64,000 bases of DNA from Parelaphostrongylus tenuis. Taxonomy: Eukaryota > Nematoda > Chromadorea > Rhabditida > Metastrongylidae. The position numbers and the translations under genes were made by a program. The DNA is taken from the NCBI GenBank assembly GCA_019055375.1, contig JAHQIW010004486.1, forward strand, positions 237,061 to 301,060, read 5' to 3'. The notes below the pieces were generated by a model. It was not told where the DNA came from, searched no databases, and was given only the letters and a program-made list of their open reading frames with translations. Positions 34,936 to 48,500 of this stretch are shown here, one piece after another. The number at the start of each line of letters is the position of its first letter. The first letter of the stretch is position 1.

Positions 34936-35598
34936 CGGTCTAGTTTAAAATCATATAGATATTCCAATTTCAAAAGTCGTAAGAGTGGATAAAGACATTC
35001 GGCAGTAATACCGTACATAAACAGGGCTCTACAACAAGACACAAAAATGAGAATAATTTATGCATTTAACTCAAGAATGAGACCATTTACTGACTGTCAA
35101 TAGTCAGCATACAAAAAGAGATGCATCTTCAAACAAATTCAACATTATGCCTTACAAGGAGTAGATTTACCATCATATATACACTGCAGATACGTACAGG
35201 ATTAAACTTCCGTACAAGAGAAATGAAAACTCCTTTGCAGTTGCTTGAATTTCCAAAGACTCCTTAAGTGAGTAGAAAAACAGGCAAATGAAATACGGTG
35301 CTTAAAAGTAGAGTTTCAACAGAAAAACCTCTGACCGATGAAGAGTAGAAAATACACAGCACGCTTCAAAGAGAGCTAAAGTGTTGAAACAATGATAGTA
35401 ATAAAACCTGTACCCATCGTGGAGGCGTTAAATGATGTTTCGAGTTCAAATCAAGAAGCTTTGGTGAAGAACTATGGTGTGAAAGCAATAATCGCTACGC
35501 ATTATTCGAGTCGTTCAAATTTTTAGGATAGTCCTGTCGATAGTTTGTCAAAGTTCGAGCGAAAAACGCATTCGAGTTTGGGAGAAATGCTAAACGTT

Positions 35599-35604
35599 TT
35601 TATT
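35599..35604 (-). terminator. polyadenylation signal AATAAA of the GPS2-like gene
   Basis: On the minus strand AATAAA follows the stop codon (35644-35642) by 37 bases, in the sequence ATTTCAATAAAAACG. Its placement supports the very short terminal coding exon of this gene. Confidence 0.7.
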
Positions 35605-35641
35605 GAAATATTCTGCATCTGTGACTATAGAAGAGAAAAAA

Positions 35642-38600
35642 TTAACAAACTGTAAGGAATACTAGCCAGCAGAATTGACGAAACTCACGAGCAGACAAAT
35701 TCTGCAATCCGTACGCTTGCTGATTGAGTGCCTGTGGTGCTGGGGAGACTTGAGGACTAGGAACCTCTAGTTTCACATGTGATTGTTGTGTTTGAGAGGT
35801 GTTCGGTTGAACTTGAGGTTTCGATGGATCGACCACAAACTGTCCAAAAACCAAAGGGTTTGCGATTGGTGGTGTTCCCCTGAAATCATGACATAATCAC
35901 TAAAAGCTGATAAGAATGTAACATGTTTTGAGCTCTTAGGTCTAGAGATGTATAGGTACCTGTTTCGTCCTATTGAGACTTATCCAGATCTAACAACTCG
36001 AAACATATTACATCCCTATCAGATTATATCATCTTGAGCGTGTTTATAAAAAGCAGTTCATAGCAGATAATTACTAAATACTTCACAATGTTAAAATCCT
36101 ATGTAACCTAATAGTTTGTTTAACTACACAAATTAGACCATGTAAGGGGAAGCCCGAATTTCAGAGGTATGCTCAATTTTGATGGCCAAATTTTTTCGTG
36201 GAACAAATTGAATAGGAATATTTGACCACCTGATTCTGCAATGATACACTACTAATCAGCGGTAACACAGGATGATAAAAATATCCTTACGTCCTTCATC
36301 CTCAATCCATCACAGTATCGCAATGGAATAAGTTTTCACCTAGTAATTAATAAGCAGTTTCGATTCTCCTCACCGAAGCACTACAACCTTCTATTGATGA
36401 AGCATTCGTTCACGAGGATTAGACAGCATGCTGTGATCATCCGATGAATCATGTATCATAAAGTGACTATAGCACCATACATACCACTAATACTTCTATA
36501 GTGATACTCTCTTCCCCACTACACCGTCTATCTTCACAATTTCACATTCCTTCGAAAAATTATCGTTTCATACCAAAGTATCAGCAAACCCTTGATAGCT
36601 GAAAATAAGGCGCCGTCCGGTGGAGCATCCACGTCAAGTAAAGAGTGGTGGCGAAAGGATCAACGCAGTGCATCATTGAAGCAGAGAAGATACATTGGGG
36701 TTCCCTAGTATCTGTCGGGAGGAAACCTCGCTTGTTCAGTCATCTTGCTGAGTAACATCCAAGAAAAGAAAATAAAAGATAACAATTTTGTACTAATTAA
36801 GATACTGAATCTGGTTTTGATAAAAACCAAATCTGTATTTCGTATGCGACTGATCTCATAATAATTACTTAAGCCAACATGTCTTGTGGTCTGTTATAGG
36901 ACAGCTTATAGAGCCTGATACACGTGTTTCGGCCTTCACAGCCTCGTCAGACGGGAAGGCCCTTCATCTCTACACAATCCTCTCAGGGATACTCCAGTCT
37001 CTTACATAGGGTAGGCGATGACGCACGATTTACACGTGCCGTCAAGTGAAAAAAAATCACTTGATCGGCAGTGTTGTACATTACTCTAAGTAGGAGAACT
37101 GGAGCACCCCGCGAGGAGTGGCTAAGGACGAAAGATACTGTCCGACTGACGAGGCTGTCAAAGCCGAAACACGTATATCGGCTGTACAAGAGCCCATAGA
37201 CAGACCACATTACATGTTGGCTTAGATAGCAATTATGAAATATATAGAAATTTGAGCGTGTATTATGAAAACACTCAAAAAAAACTGCAGTGATGTCGAT
37301 TTGATTAGCACACTTTATTGCGAAAAGAAATATGACCATTTGAAGTCGACAATGAAATTATTGTCGCCACGTATAAGCTGAAATCAACTCGTATGATCCA
37401 CAAAGTGATAGCAGACAAGCCACAAATTTGAAAACAACTCGCCTGGTCACTGAGGGATTTGCACCAAAACCAGGTACCGTAGCAGATGCTCCTGGCAACA
37501 AACCCTACAACGAATCGAAAATGTTTCTTCGCTGAGATGAATTCTGACTAAACTCACCTGAACTTGTCCGAGCGCCTGTTGCAGGTATGCCGGTGAAATC
37601 CCAGCCGCTAAGTTTTGCTGTGCAGTTGGTTGTGGCGTATTTTGTTGCTGTTGTTGCTGTTGCACTAAACTACGCTGTTGCGCCTGAGCAATTTCTTGAA
37701 GTTTTTGGGCTGCCAACAATTGTTGGTGTTGAATTAACGCTTGCTGGTTCAATAGACTTTGTGCACTGAAGTGTTGCGATAACAGATTTTGCTGCGTGAG
37801 TAGATGTTGGTTGGAAATCAAGCTATTAGCTTGAGCCTGGGCTTGGGCCTGTGCCTGAGCTTGTATTGTTGCTGCAAGGTACGGCTGCTGTATTTGAAGC
37901 GTTAGTAGTTCCTAAATTTGAGCACTGTTATTTTAGAATCGATATCAAATTATTTGTAAGATAAACTAGGAACAAACTCTTCGCTTTTTTTCATCTTCCG
38001 CTTTTTTCAGCATGGACTCTCGTTGTAAGCACGCTTTGAGTTTTGTAAAGCACTCATGTTTCTCCGCTGCTAATTCATCACGACGTGCCTTCACTCTTTC
38101 CAGCTGCAAGATGGTCAAATACAATAAATACAAGGTACTACTTTAGAGATGGAGATTACAGTAAACATCCAAATAGCTGGCTATCATCGTTCATATTAAC
38201 CCACAAGACCGCACAAGATATAGAGATTCCTGTCGAATTCTTCGCGAATGAAATGATAAGGTGGGGAAGCGAAAGAGGATATGAGAGGAGAGGAGAGGAA
38301 AGGGGAGGAGAGGAAAGGAGGGCAGGAGGGTGGGGCAAGCTGCAACATCGTAACGATCGCCTCAACCTGGCTATCCTCAAGATCGCAAGGAGACCTGCTC
38401 GATCAAATTCTACAACGTTTGTGAAGAAGATAACATCCTCAAGCAAGCGAGGTGACGATTCGAATGCTAGAAGTATTGGCACCCGCAGAGCAGGAAAAAA
38501 ACTGTGATACGGGACAAATAAAGAGATGATGTGAAAGTGTGGAATACAAAAACAAATGCTGTTATACGACGCCAGGGATTATGATCGCGATCTGTACCCA

Positions 38601-41600
38601 TAATACCTGCCCACTTGCATTCGACTTCTTCATAGAGGATCTGATCATACAAACGTATGACGTAATAGAATGCCTAAGACGAGTAAACACTACCCGAAGA
38701 TGTACCACTCCACGCCAAGTGAAAAGACCACAAGATGTTGCGGTCCATAGTGATTTACAATCGATGGCTCACGGCTCATAACACGGCATACACCAGTACC
38801 TTCTAACTGACCATTTTGAGCTTTCGCTTCAGCCTTGTGACCTCCACAGACCCAAATCTACGTGTCCAGCTGGCAAGGGTACACTGTCTGCCCCACCTCT
38901 TGCCACTTTGCACCTCAGTGCGAGAACGGCTTCACCTCCTCCTCTGCGATTGTAACCTCCAGGGTAGAAATCACTGTCAGCCCCATTCCCCTCTGCCGTG
39001 CAGCGGGAAAGAGGTTGCCGGTTCTCCTACCACAACACTTCATTGTTTTTTTTTGTGTTACTTTTTCGATGTCGATTAGTACTGAAGGTTTTCCATGATG
39101 TAATTATTCTAGCAAAAAACGCTCAGATGTCTAAAATTTCACTATTTTCTGGTACAAAACGTAGATCCGTGGGGTAACAACGCATATCCAACTTTTCTTC
39201 GCTCTCAATGACAATGTGGTAGCTTTAAATGTAAATTAGTCAAGATGAGAATCCATATCTATGTGATCTACTCAGTTATTTCAGTTTGATATGTCCTCAA
39301 GACATTTCCTTGTACTTCGTCCAGCTCATACCTCTTCAAACACTTCAATGAAACCATTTACAGAAGTTCAGGCTGTAAATCAAAACTTGAGAGACCTGAT
39401 GGTTCCATTTCCACTTCTCGATTGATCGCGTGAGTTGAGGTGTTACTATTTGAGATATGGTGTGAATTACTGAGTCAGTAATTCAAGCATATTGTAGTGA
39501 AAACAAAGAGATAACACCAAACAACTATGGTGAAGTTTTGTGGTAGGGCCTCGAACCAGCAAACTTCACTGCAGACAGTTCGCCGCGTGCCATTGTGTCC
39601 TGTGGCAGAGAGGATTGAGATAGACAGTGATTTCCACGCTGGGGGTTATAGTGGCAGAGGAGGAGGTGGAGCCACTCTCGCAATAGGGTTTGGGTGGCAA
39701 AGGATGTGGGGGCAGACAGTCCACCCTTGCCAGCAAGACACGCAGATTTGGGTCGGTGGGAGTCAAAGGGTTAAAAAATTGGTTCCTTTCAGTTGTAAAG
39801 GGGACGAATGAAAAACCGACCTCATTCGCTCGACAGGAATCTCTTATGGAAGTGTTAGTAACCGTTCGAAAACTGAGACTTGAAACTACGCACCCACTGA
39901 GGCGGTGTTTTTTGCTCACCGCTTGATTCTCTTCGATGTATATATATATATATATATATATTTATTTATATGTACATGTATATATACACACTGTATATAT
40001 ATGTATATATATATATATATATATATTAAACATCATAACCCTGCGAAAAATAGCAGTTAAAAATACTAGAATTTCAATATATTACATCAAACAATGTTAT
40101 TTTGCATTTTACAGCGTTATAGAAGAGTGTCTTGAAAAATCAGCGACGTGGGGCTGAAGCCTGAAATCTCAGTTTCTGAACGATTACTAACACTCCCATG
40201 AAACGTTCCTTTCGAGCGAATGACGTCGGTTTTTCATCTGTTCCCTTATAACTGAAAAGTGACCAAAAATCCACTACGCCCTGATGGAATGGCATGTGGT
40301 ACTAACGAGGTGTGCCGAAACGTACGTGCACCATTCGAAATGCCATACCAGGCCTCCTAAAAGGTCTGAAACATCCTATCAAACTACAGAGGATGAACTT
40401 CACATGGATGCAAGAAAAAAAACAAATGGGAAAAGTATTGAGCTTCAGTCTACTCGCGAAAACGGTGCGCCGGGGTGTCCAAGCAAGCAGGCTAACAGCT
40501 GGAACTCTACTCCATAACTGGCGCGATTCCAATAGATTCAATGCTGATGCATTTACATACACTATTCATTATTACTGTCAACTTGATATTCGTGAAACAT
40601 GGAGCATAACGGGGAAGAAAAGTGAAATAATACCGCGAAGACGAGCATTGCCGCCATGTGCTAAATGACAAACATCTGTTATATCAATGTAATTAGGCAT
40701 ACAATAAGCGAGTTGATTTGATGAAAGGCAAAATTAGCTTTGTATCAACCGATGCAGTATAACTGTATTGCTGTTCAGTACCTCAGCTTCACAGGCTTCC
40801 AAATCTTCGTCAACTCGTTCACGCATTTGTTGGCGTTCGCGCTGTCGCTCCTCTACCGCCCGACGTTGCGCTTCCCCTGCGAAGAATTCTAGCTTACGTC
40901 CGCTAGAGTTCAATAATCAAAAATCACATTCTGATGGAACAAAGAAAAATATCTCGAAGCACCAATAATTCCGCAAACCATAGAGCATCCCACGCGATTA
41001 CTAGCACGGTTTCCATGCATCACTAGGCCGATAGATACAGAAATTCTCACATTTTCAATGCGACACCATTTAATAGGTCATTTTCTAGTTCAGGCACAAT
41101 AGCAATATAGACCAAATTTATTGCCCAGAAAGAATTGAAGTTGCATGATTTTGGCATCCTTCAACTGCACAATTTCTCGTGAGCATTTGGGTATACTACT
41201 TGCCTATACTTGCCTTAAGATGAAGCCGTACTGGGATCAAATTTGATTGCTAGTCATACATTAATGGCGCGGTAGGGGTATACGCTGGCGAAGCAGGGCG
41301 CAAGATGAATGGAGCTTGGGGCGATGATTTGGTTGCGAAAAGGGCGGCTAAGTATAAGTAGTTTAAGTAAAAGTAAGTATAAGTAGTTTGCGAAGTTCAA
41401 AGCTTGGAGGGAACAGTAAGAAGAATCAGTCGCTCTCAGGTCCATTAATCTTACGCACCGCTTCGCTAGCATTATCCCTACGAGCGATTCCTCCATGAGT
41501 GACAGCGAATTTGTTCTCAAGACAACTCCGTTTAAAAACAAGTACAGGCAAGTTGTATACCAAAATGTCCGCAAGAATATGCGCATTTGAACAATTCCAA

Positions 41601-42058
41601 AATCACGCAGTTCTGATCACTTCTGATCAATAAATTTGGTGTTTACTCTTCTAATGTCGCACCTCAAAAAATGATCTGCTATTCTCAATATCATTCGCTA
41701 GAAAATGGCCAAAATATCTCAGACTCTTCTATTGCGTAGATTTGTAAGTCTGGCTGACAAACATAAATGCCACTCCTTGTAATTTGAAGAAAACAACCAC
41801 TTCACGTAAACAACCGGACCAAACCGGTAAGTAAATTGAAAAATTTGTGAAATTTTGGAATAGAATTTTGCATCCAGGACTTTCAAATTAGAAAGCATAG
41901 TGCGAAATCTCACTGTCTCTGGCTTCCAAGCATGTTCGTTTCGCTCTAGCATAGATGTATTCTCGCACACGAGGCTCAACAACAAGCGGCTTCCATCCAA
42001 CAGGAACACATCGTCCTTTGTCATATGATATTTTCGCTTGATGTCGTGGTGGGTGCAT
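35642..42058 (-). CDS. gps2-like: GPS2-like corepressor subunit (complete)
   Basis: Eight exons join with perfect phases into about 326 codons; human GPS2 is of similar length. Exons: 42058-41914, 40876-40782, 38103-37978, 37911-37558, 37504-37443, 35879-35689 and 35649-35642, the last giving only Leu-Cys-stop (so seven listed introns/exon joins are explicit, and no eighth exon is required). The start, MHPPRHQAKISYDKG, follows an AG acceptor at 42079 by 20 bases. The middle is a long charged helix (REAQRRAVEERQRERQQMRE, then LERVKARRDELAAEKHECF). This matches the GPS2 N-terminal coiled coil that binds NCoR/SMRT and TBL1 in the nuclear corepressor complex. The C-terminal half is Gln/Pro-rich, as in GPS2. 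The intron after 37443 has a GC donor (AG|GCGAGT). No lesions. It lies about 0.45 kb downstream of the PLEKHM2-like gene on the same strand. Confidence 0.85.
36860..37245. mobile_element. foldback element, family G
   Basis: Arms 36868-37060 ('gccaacatgtcttgtggtc...') and 37060-37235 ('...acatgttggctta') are inverted, as in 22945-23290. It sits in the intron between GPS2-like exons 37443 and 35879. Confidence 0.7.
38265..38330. repeat. purine-rich GGAGA tract
   Basis: Tandem 'gagaggagaggaaagg' units. The frames crossing it (38085-38507 plus, 38482-38156 minus) are products of this simple sequence. Confidence 0.7.
38345..38490 (+). repeat. SINE-like repeat, family 3 (3' part)
   Basis: 'ctggctatcctcaagatcgcaaggagacctgctc' and 'ttctacaacgtttgtgaag' match the body of 57791-58056. 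The tRNA-like head is missing. Confidence 0.55.
38805..39790. repeat. pair of GC-rich repeats in inverted orientation
   Basis: 38840-39030 ('cctccacagacccaaatctacgtgtccagctggcaagggt...') and 39570-39765 (ending '...ttgccagcaagacacgcagatttgggtcgg') are reverse complements over about 190 bases with mismatches. They are related to the CCCTT-ended foldback family (the right one ends at 'aaagggttaa'). Frames on both strands here are shadows of this repeat. Confidence 0.6.
39780..40265. repeat. inverted repeat around a TA microsatellite
   Basis: 'tgaaaaaccgacctcattcgctcg...gtgttagtaaccgttcg' at 39808-39870 returns in reverse complement at 40180-40240. A TA tract lies between (39935-40028), and 39895-39925 is a right-end fragment of the type-B tRNA-like repeat. 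40265-40780 holds nothing supported. Confidence 0.6.
41095..41685. mobile_element. palindromic element built from mariner N-terminus (copy 2)
   Basis: The outer ends 'gaccaaatttattgcccag' (41113) and 'aataaatttggtgtttactc' (41630) are inverted. Inside, the plus strand near 41220-41330 and the minus strand near 41530-41440 both encode degraded forms of the transposase N-terminus. A 13-base duplication ('aagtataagtagtttg') occurs at 41352-41390. It lies in the first intron of the GPS2-like gene. Confidence 0.6.
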
Positions 42059-42095
42059 CAGTGGAAGGAATTGTTAGACTGAACTAGAAACGAGA
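42059..42095 (-). promoter_or_regulatory. probable trans-splice acceptor of the GPS2-like gene
   Basis: On the minus strand CTTCTCGTTTCTAGTTCAG ends at 42079, with no ATG before the start codon at 42058. Two closely spaced AG acceptors are present (the second is TTCAG). The position fits spliced-leader addition; whether SL1- or SL2-type is used cannot be told. Confidence 0.5.
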
Positions 42096-42533
42096 AGAAG
42101 AAGCCTTCACAAAACCTGGTCCTCGGTCTATTTGTTTCAATCTACTTCGAAAAGACGACACGAATAGCTCAGCCCACCGGTTTCATTCTGCGGTCATCTG
42201 AAACATCAGATTAACCAGATAGCTAGAAATTCACAGCAAAATACTTCTTATTGTTTCGGTACTGGACCGACAAAGATCATGAAAGAAACAAGGAAGAGCT
42301 TTTATGACTTGAAAGATCTATAATTTCACATATGGTCAAAAATTATTAATGCTTTGGAACAAGCAACCAGACACAAAACCGTAACCCCCTTCGTGTAAAA
42401 TTCATAAAATTCTGGAGAACTGGATTGTTACAATTTTTTAAGCGACAAGGTGAACACGAAAAAGACGAAAACATCCGCATGAGAATTGTATATTTATAGA
42501 TGGATTGATGATCTACGCCGAATACTCAGGAAT

Positions 42534-45500
42534 TTAGGGTTCGGAGTCCAGCCCTTCTGCTGCAAGTACGACTTTGTGCCAAAAATTCGGCATTCTTCGA
42601 CAATGGTTGAGAATGTAAGCAGCCACTTTGTCCTGAAATTAGAAAATATAAACCACGATGGGTTTCGATTACGGTTGTCAACAAACCTTGCTATCGTGAC
42701 TGATCTCCAACAACGGAATCGGATAATCAGATAACGTTTTCACTATACGAGACAACTCATCCTGAGATCGGAATATGAACCATTGATACATGGCATCTAC
42801 ACGAAGCACCAGAGTTTCATGTGATTCAGTATGAACGATCCAACCTGATCGAATATCAGGCAGAGGAAACGACTGAAAGTGTTCACGTTCTGGTCTACGT
42901 ATGTTTTTGATATAGGTAATAGACAAACATTAGGCGATACCTATTCATATAGAGTTTATGTGCAAAACATTTGCGCCAGGAGGGACTTCAACCCGCACTT
43001 CACTCAATCCGGAGGCGTAGAAAGAGTGGGACAAAACAGGCGTTAGTGGTGCAAGGTATAAGCACATGTCCCCGCATACGGTGAGATGCGGGCTCAAAGT
43101 CCCGTCTGACGCAGATGTTTTGCACATCACTCTACATCACGGGCATGTTTGTAAAATCATAAGACCGCTGGAAGTGGTTAAATAAAAAGGATTTCTATTA
43201 GATGACAACATGAGTGTTGAAACATCCAGTAAATGGGAATACGACTTATGCACATAGATATAACTTGACAGTAAACTACGTGAATGACAAAAAAAAAACA
43301 AATTAAGTTACTTTTTCTTACAAACTGTCCTTGCTGACGTTGACGTAGGCATATATAACAAACATTGCAATCGACTATTTTGAGACCTCGCCTTTCATGG
43401 GGTATGTTATGGGACTTTACAGTGCAAGACACGTGTTTCGGCCTATCTGGTCTCGTCAGATACACAGTGCCTGTTAGCTCTAATCAGCTTCCTCGGGCAT
43501 GCTACCTCCTGTATAGAGGAATCGAACGACGAACTTTTTACACTCGACGTACGGCAAAACAATCATCGTGTTCTTTCAGAGTGACTGATTGTCGACCACA
43601 TGGCGCATGGTTGTTACGACTCATGAAACGCCAGAATAATTGTTAGAATATATTGTTCATGAGTGAGAGTCGGTTGCAATGTTTGTTACATATGCCCACG
43701 TAACAGCCATACGCCATGCAGTTGACAATCAATCACTCTTGAAAGGATGCCACCGGTGATTATTTCACCGTGCGTCAAATGTAAAAAGTTAGTCGCTGAT
43801 TCCTCTATAAGGGGTAGATCCCCGAGGTCTTGGGTGAACAAAAAGGCACCGTACAACTAAGTTGTAAAGCCAAAAAATGAGTACGGCACACTATAGTGCC
43901 CATAACAGACCTCATGAGAGGCTACAAATACATTGTTAGATTATGCTGTCCTTGATGAGTTATTACAAGGTTGCTGACGTTAATATGAGTTAACGACTTC
44001 ATGTTAGCTCACCAAGCAGAGCTTATAAGACAAAATAACTTGGTTACCAGTACACAAGCTTATCGAAGAGTGGTCTTTCGGACTGAACAACCATCAATGT
44101 TACCAACTTACCACCAGTGTGCGAATAAACCCGTCCGTGAAACATCTCTCGCCTTCTTGAGCAACCACGAGATTGGTGTTAGTTATCATCACCATACATG
44201 CCGCTGCATCGTCGTCATTCTAGACACGTTCACAAGGTTATAAGAACGTTTATTATAGCCCACTGGGAAGAAACTACGCATAATCAAAGAAAACTCAATT
44301 GCATACCTGCGAATTCATCGCTAAATTTATTAGATTTATCCATTTATTCATCTCATCTTTACTCGGGCACTGAAGTTGGAAGTTACCATCCGGTAGAACC
44401 AATTCGAATCCCCACTGACAATCGTCTTTCAAATCGAGTTCACGGGTTTCAGAGCAATCACTATAAGTAAAAAATGTATTACCTTGGAGAAAGACCTGTT
44501 TACAACACATATAACCCTTCCAAGACTGTGAACCTCTGCATCTCTAACTGGCAAGACTTGACGGCCTGCTCCACTCCCTCTGCATCCCCAACTCCCAGTG
44601 TGTCACTGGTTGACAGAACAGGGTGCCATTGGTAGGCAGAGCACCATTGTTAGATAAAGGGGTGTGCCTCTGTTTGACGCGACAACCAACACTGTTAACC
44701 TGCAGCAGCCCGCCATTGTTCGATACAGCACGTCGGAGGTTATAGATGCAGAGGAGGTGGAGCAGACCGCCCCAGAGTTACCAGTTCGAAGCGCAGGGGG
44801 CCGTGGGTCCACGGTCCTCGGAAGGATTAATATACCTGGATCTTACCATAAATTAATGACCATTTCTCCCTCTCTACAAGTTGAATCCGCAAATACATAC
44901 ATTTTCGAACCACTATAAACAATAATAGTGAATAGTTCACACAATCAAATATCTGATAATTCAGTTACTAATTGTCAATTCCTATATTGAGAATCGAGAA
45001 AACTTATCACTGATTAGCTGACGCGAGGTTGGTAAAGCACGTCGTAGTAAACGTCAGCCGAATTACTACGACTACTTTACCAACCTCGCTTCAGCTAATC
45101 AAGATAAGTTTTCTCGATTTTCATATATCAATTGATTATGCCGAAGCATACAGATAGTCGAACTCTTGGATGTCAATTCTTACATCAATACAAAATAACT
45201 TTGTATCCACTCGGCCTGAGGTTTCCTCCACCAATTCGGATACACCATTCTAGAAATACAGAGCACTTCAGAAATAATTCTGTTTAGATTGAGCGACAAA
45301 CATTCAATACACATGTTCAACATTGATGTGGACGAGAACTAACCTTCTATAAAGATAGCCTACATTTTCAGCATTTTGTTTCTCTAATATAGCTGAAGAC
45401 TCCTTCCAATAGACAAGAGAAAAATGGCGTAATTCAATATGAGGCTAAAACGTCTCATAAAACATCAAATGAGAGTGACAGCAAGTTTGGTTTCAAAGCA

Positions 45501-48500
45501 CCCACTGATCCGTTCAGTTCCTTCGCCAGATATCGCTTTATCATCAAGCAATAAGGTGTGCTCTCCGTAAAGACTGCAGGAGGTTCCTGATTTCCGCTCA
45601 TCGTGGTCTAGAAACTTTACTTTGAACAAGTAGACTTGCATGAAAATGTTCTTAATAGGTTTAAAAAGTTAAGTTAGGTTAAGAAAGGTCTTTTGACATT
45701 ATATTATGGTAAACCCAAATTATCTGGAGAGGACTGTTAGGATCAAGATACAAGTATTAAGTATACAAATATGACTCAGCCGCTTATTTCTTCCTTTATT
45801 AATCGATAAAAATAAAGATATGGAGATTTTTTCTAAAGTGCATCAAAAACGCTACCTATTTATGCTTTTTATACAAAAAATATTTTATATGATGGTTTTA
45901 TAAGACTGTGAACATGACGACTTCTGTATCCGAAAAACGTCATTTGCGAGAAGCTTCACTCTTCGTGATCACTTTGAAGAAAACCGCCGGCCCTGTGACG
46001 TTGATGCAAATGCTTCTAGAAGCATATGACGACCATGTCTTGCCTGGAAGAACCCGTAAATGGTCGCATCAGCGTTTGAAAACCAGTGAAGACTTTTCAG
46101 CATCGCATAGGACCGAAGACGAAAAATGGATCTCGTTTTGACAATCCAGAGCACAAACGATCACGGACCGACTCCTTATAACCAGCAAATCGATTGCAAG
46201 ACGGGATTTTCATGGAAAGGAGGTTAGTCGAACACTTGGTGGGGCCAGAAAGACGTCGTCTACCACGAGCTCTAGAAATCTGGTGACGGACGTGCTTAAT
46301 GCAACACTTTATCAACGACAATTAGCCAAGTCAAACCACTAACTGCAAATAACGCGCGACCTCATGGTGCAAAACCGATCGAAAACGTCATAAAAGAGTT
46401 GAGGTGGGAGGTTTTGCAGAGTTTTCACCTTACTCGCCTTCCTCTCCCGACATTAGACCGTCAAATTAGCACTTGAAATACCAAATTTCAATCACAAATT
46501 AGCAGATGCAAAAAAAATTATCACGTATTTGACCATTTCTGCATACCAAATTTTCTTCTATGGCATTCAGGAAAATAACTAAAAATTAGGAAAATATTAT
46601 CGTTAATGATGGGAGTTGTTTTTAAAAACTTTAGTATGAAAATCCTTTTGTATTGATTGAATATTCAAACTGTAAAAAACGGTGGAGTCATATTTTCACA
46701 CCTAATATGTGAGATTGATCCCATCTACATTGATTCAGAACGCTTAACTTTACACATATACTGGCTTTTACCGTGATAGCTTTTACAATGGCGTTTCCAA
46801 GCTGAAGATCACCAGTTGCAATAGCACACGTCTTCGCCTTCTCTTCACTTGTTTCATTGATAGATCGAAAAAATATTCCATTTTTTGCATATAATACAAG
46901 CACTTGTGAGTCCATGGAGACCTATAACACGAATAGGATTTTAACGAGAAATTCATTGGACCTCTTTGGTACAATGTTAGTTTTTCGCCTAGCACCCGAC
47001 ACGGTCGATCGACCTGTGAAGCGCTCTACGATCACCGTGCTCTAATTTCGCAACAAAATCCATAGTTTTATGGCCACTAAGAGGGGTTTTGTAATCAGTA
47101 TTAGAATAATATCCTAAAGTAACTCCAGTACAGATTCTCATAGTTTGAACAACCCTAATGTTTCCAAATAAATAACAAAACAATAAACTATTCACAAAAA
47201 TGACTGCTTACTAAGAATGTTCATGTCCTTTTATGCAATTGTACATGGTAAATCCTTTTGGAAAAGTGTTTGTCATACTACTGGGATCTGTTATTAAAAG
47301 CACACTGCTATCAGATTTTTTTGTAGAGTAATGGAGAATTGTTAACCGTAAATGCTGTAGGAGTGATAAGTAGAATAATATACCATTTGTTTTGAGTCTT
47401 TTCTTGGGGCCCATGTTCAAATTTCAATACACGTGATAATTATGAATTTAACCAACATGCCATGGCTCTGTTATGGGCTCTTGCACAGCCCAATAAACGT
47501 GTTAGGACCTTGGCAGCCTCATGGGTCGGGCATGCCCTTCGTCTCTAGCCAATCCCCCTACTGAGAGTAGGCAATGGCGAACGACTTACAGGTGCCGTCA
47601 GGTGAAATAGATAACCAGATTGGCACTTTTGTACATTCGACTTTGCTTGAGCGTGGTCTTAAATAAACACTCGAAACTAACGACATACTATTTCAAAAAT
47701 ACCAGCCAAGAACAATCGAGTGTACAATACTGCCGATTTAGTGATTTATTTCACATGAGGGCGCGTGTAAACGTTCGTCGTTGTCTAGTTCAAGTAGGAG
47801 GACTGAAGCGCCCCGAGAGACCTGGCTAAAGACGAAGGGTCTGTCCGACTGACGTTGCTGCCGATATGACCGCATGACATGTCGGCTCAAATACTAATTA
47901 TCAGATAGTAGAATAATAATAAAATTAGTTCATCGAATGAGTACCAGATTGTGCGGCGCGCCCATTACTGCACTCAACAATAAGCCGCGACGCGATGTGG
48001 TACACATAAGTGTACACCCGGTACCGAACGTGGTGATGAACAGAGCATTAGATAACCATGTCAGATTATAAGTTTGATTGTTTTCATGCAAGGCCTCTAA
48101 TGTTTTCCATGAACAACTTCGTTTCCATACCGCTATATAATCAAGTGCTGACAATGGGACGATAACGTGCGCTTCGTATAACACATTACGATTGCCACCT
48201 TCCTCAAATACGCCCTGCTGCATGCTCTCGTCTAGGACCACGTTCTTCGCCACAATGTAGATGTTGTGATCGGTAATGGCAAGGAACCTTAAACGGGATT
48301 TCAGGTAAGAAATTCGAAATCTAGGTATTAGATTGAGTCATACCTCGGTACTGGCATTCCAGCAGCAAAACGTTGGTATACATAAAACATGCGCAACAAC
48401 CGTTCGCCCTCATCAACATAAACATTCATAGCCAAATTCAGTATGTCACCAGAGTCTAACCTGAGGTAGGTTCGCATAGAGAAGTCGGAAATAGGCGTAA

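Noticed and set aside
38085..38507. 140-codon plus frame and its minus-strand partner
   Set aside because: They are driven by a purine-rich GGAGA tract and a family-3 repeat, and the GPS2-like exon overlaps on the other strand at 38103.
41719..42024. 101-codon minus frame starting at an ATG at 42024
   Set aside because: It overlaps the GPS2-like first exon in a different frame. The frame opened at 42058 joins the next exon in phase and continues the family helix.
47930..48130. Left part of the 107-codon minus frame at 48253-47930
   Set aside because: The PLEKHM2-like homology stops at the donor 48130 (GCG|GTATGG) and resumes at 46921; the rest is intron read-through.
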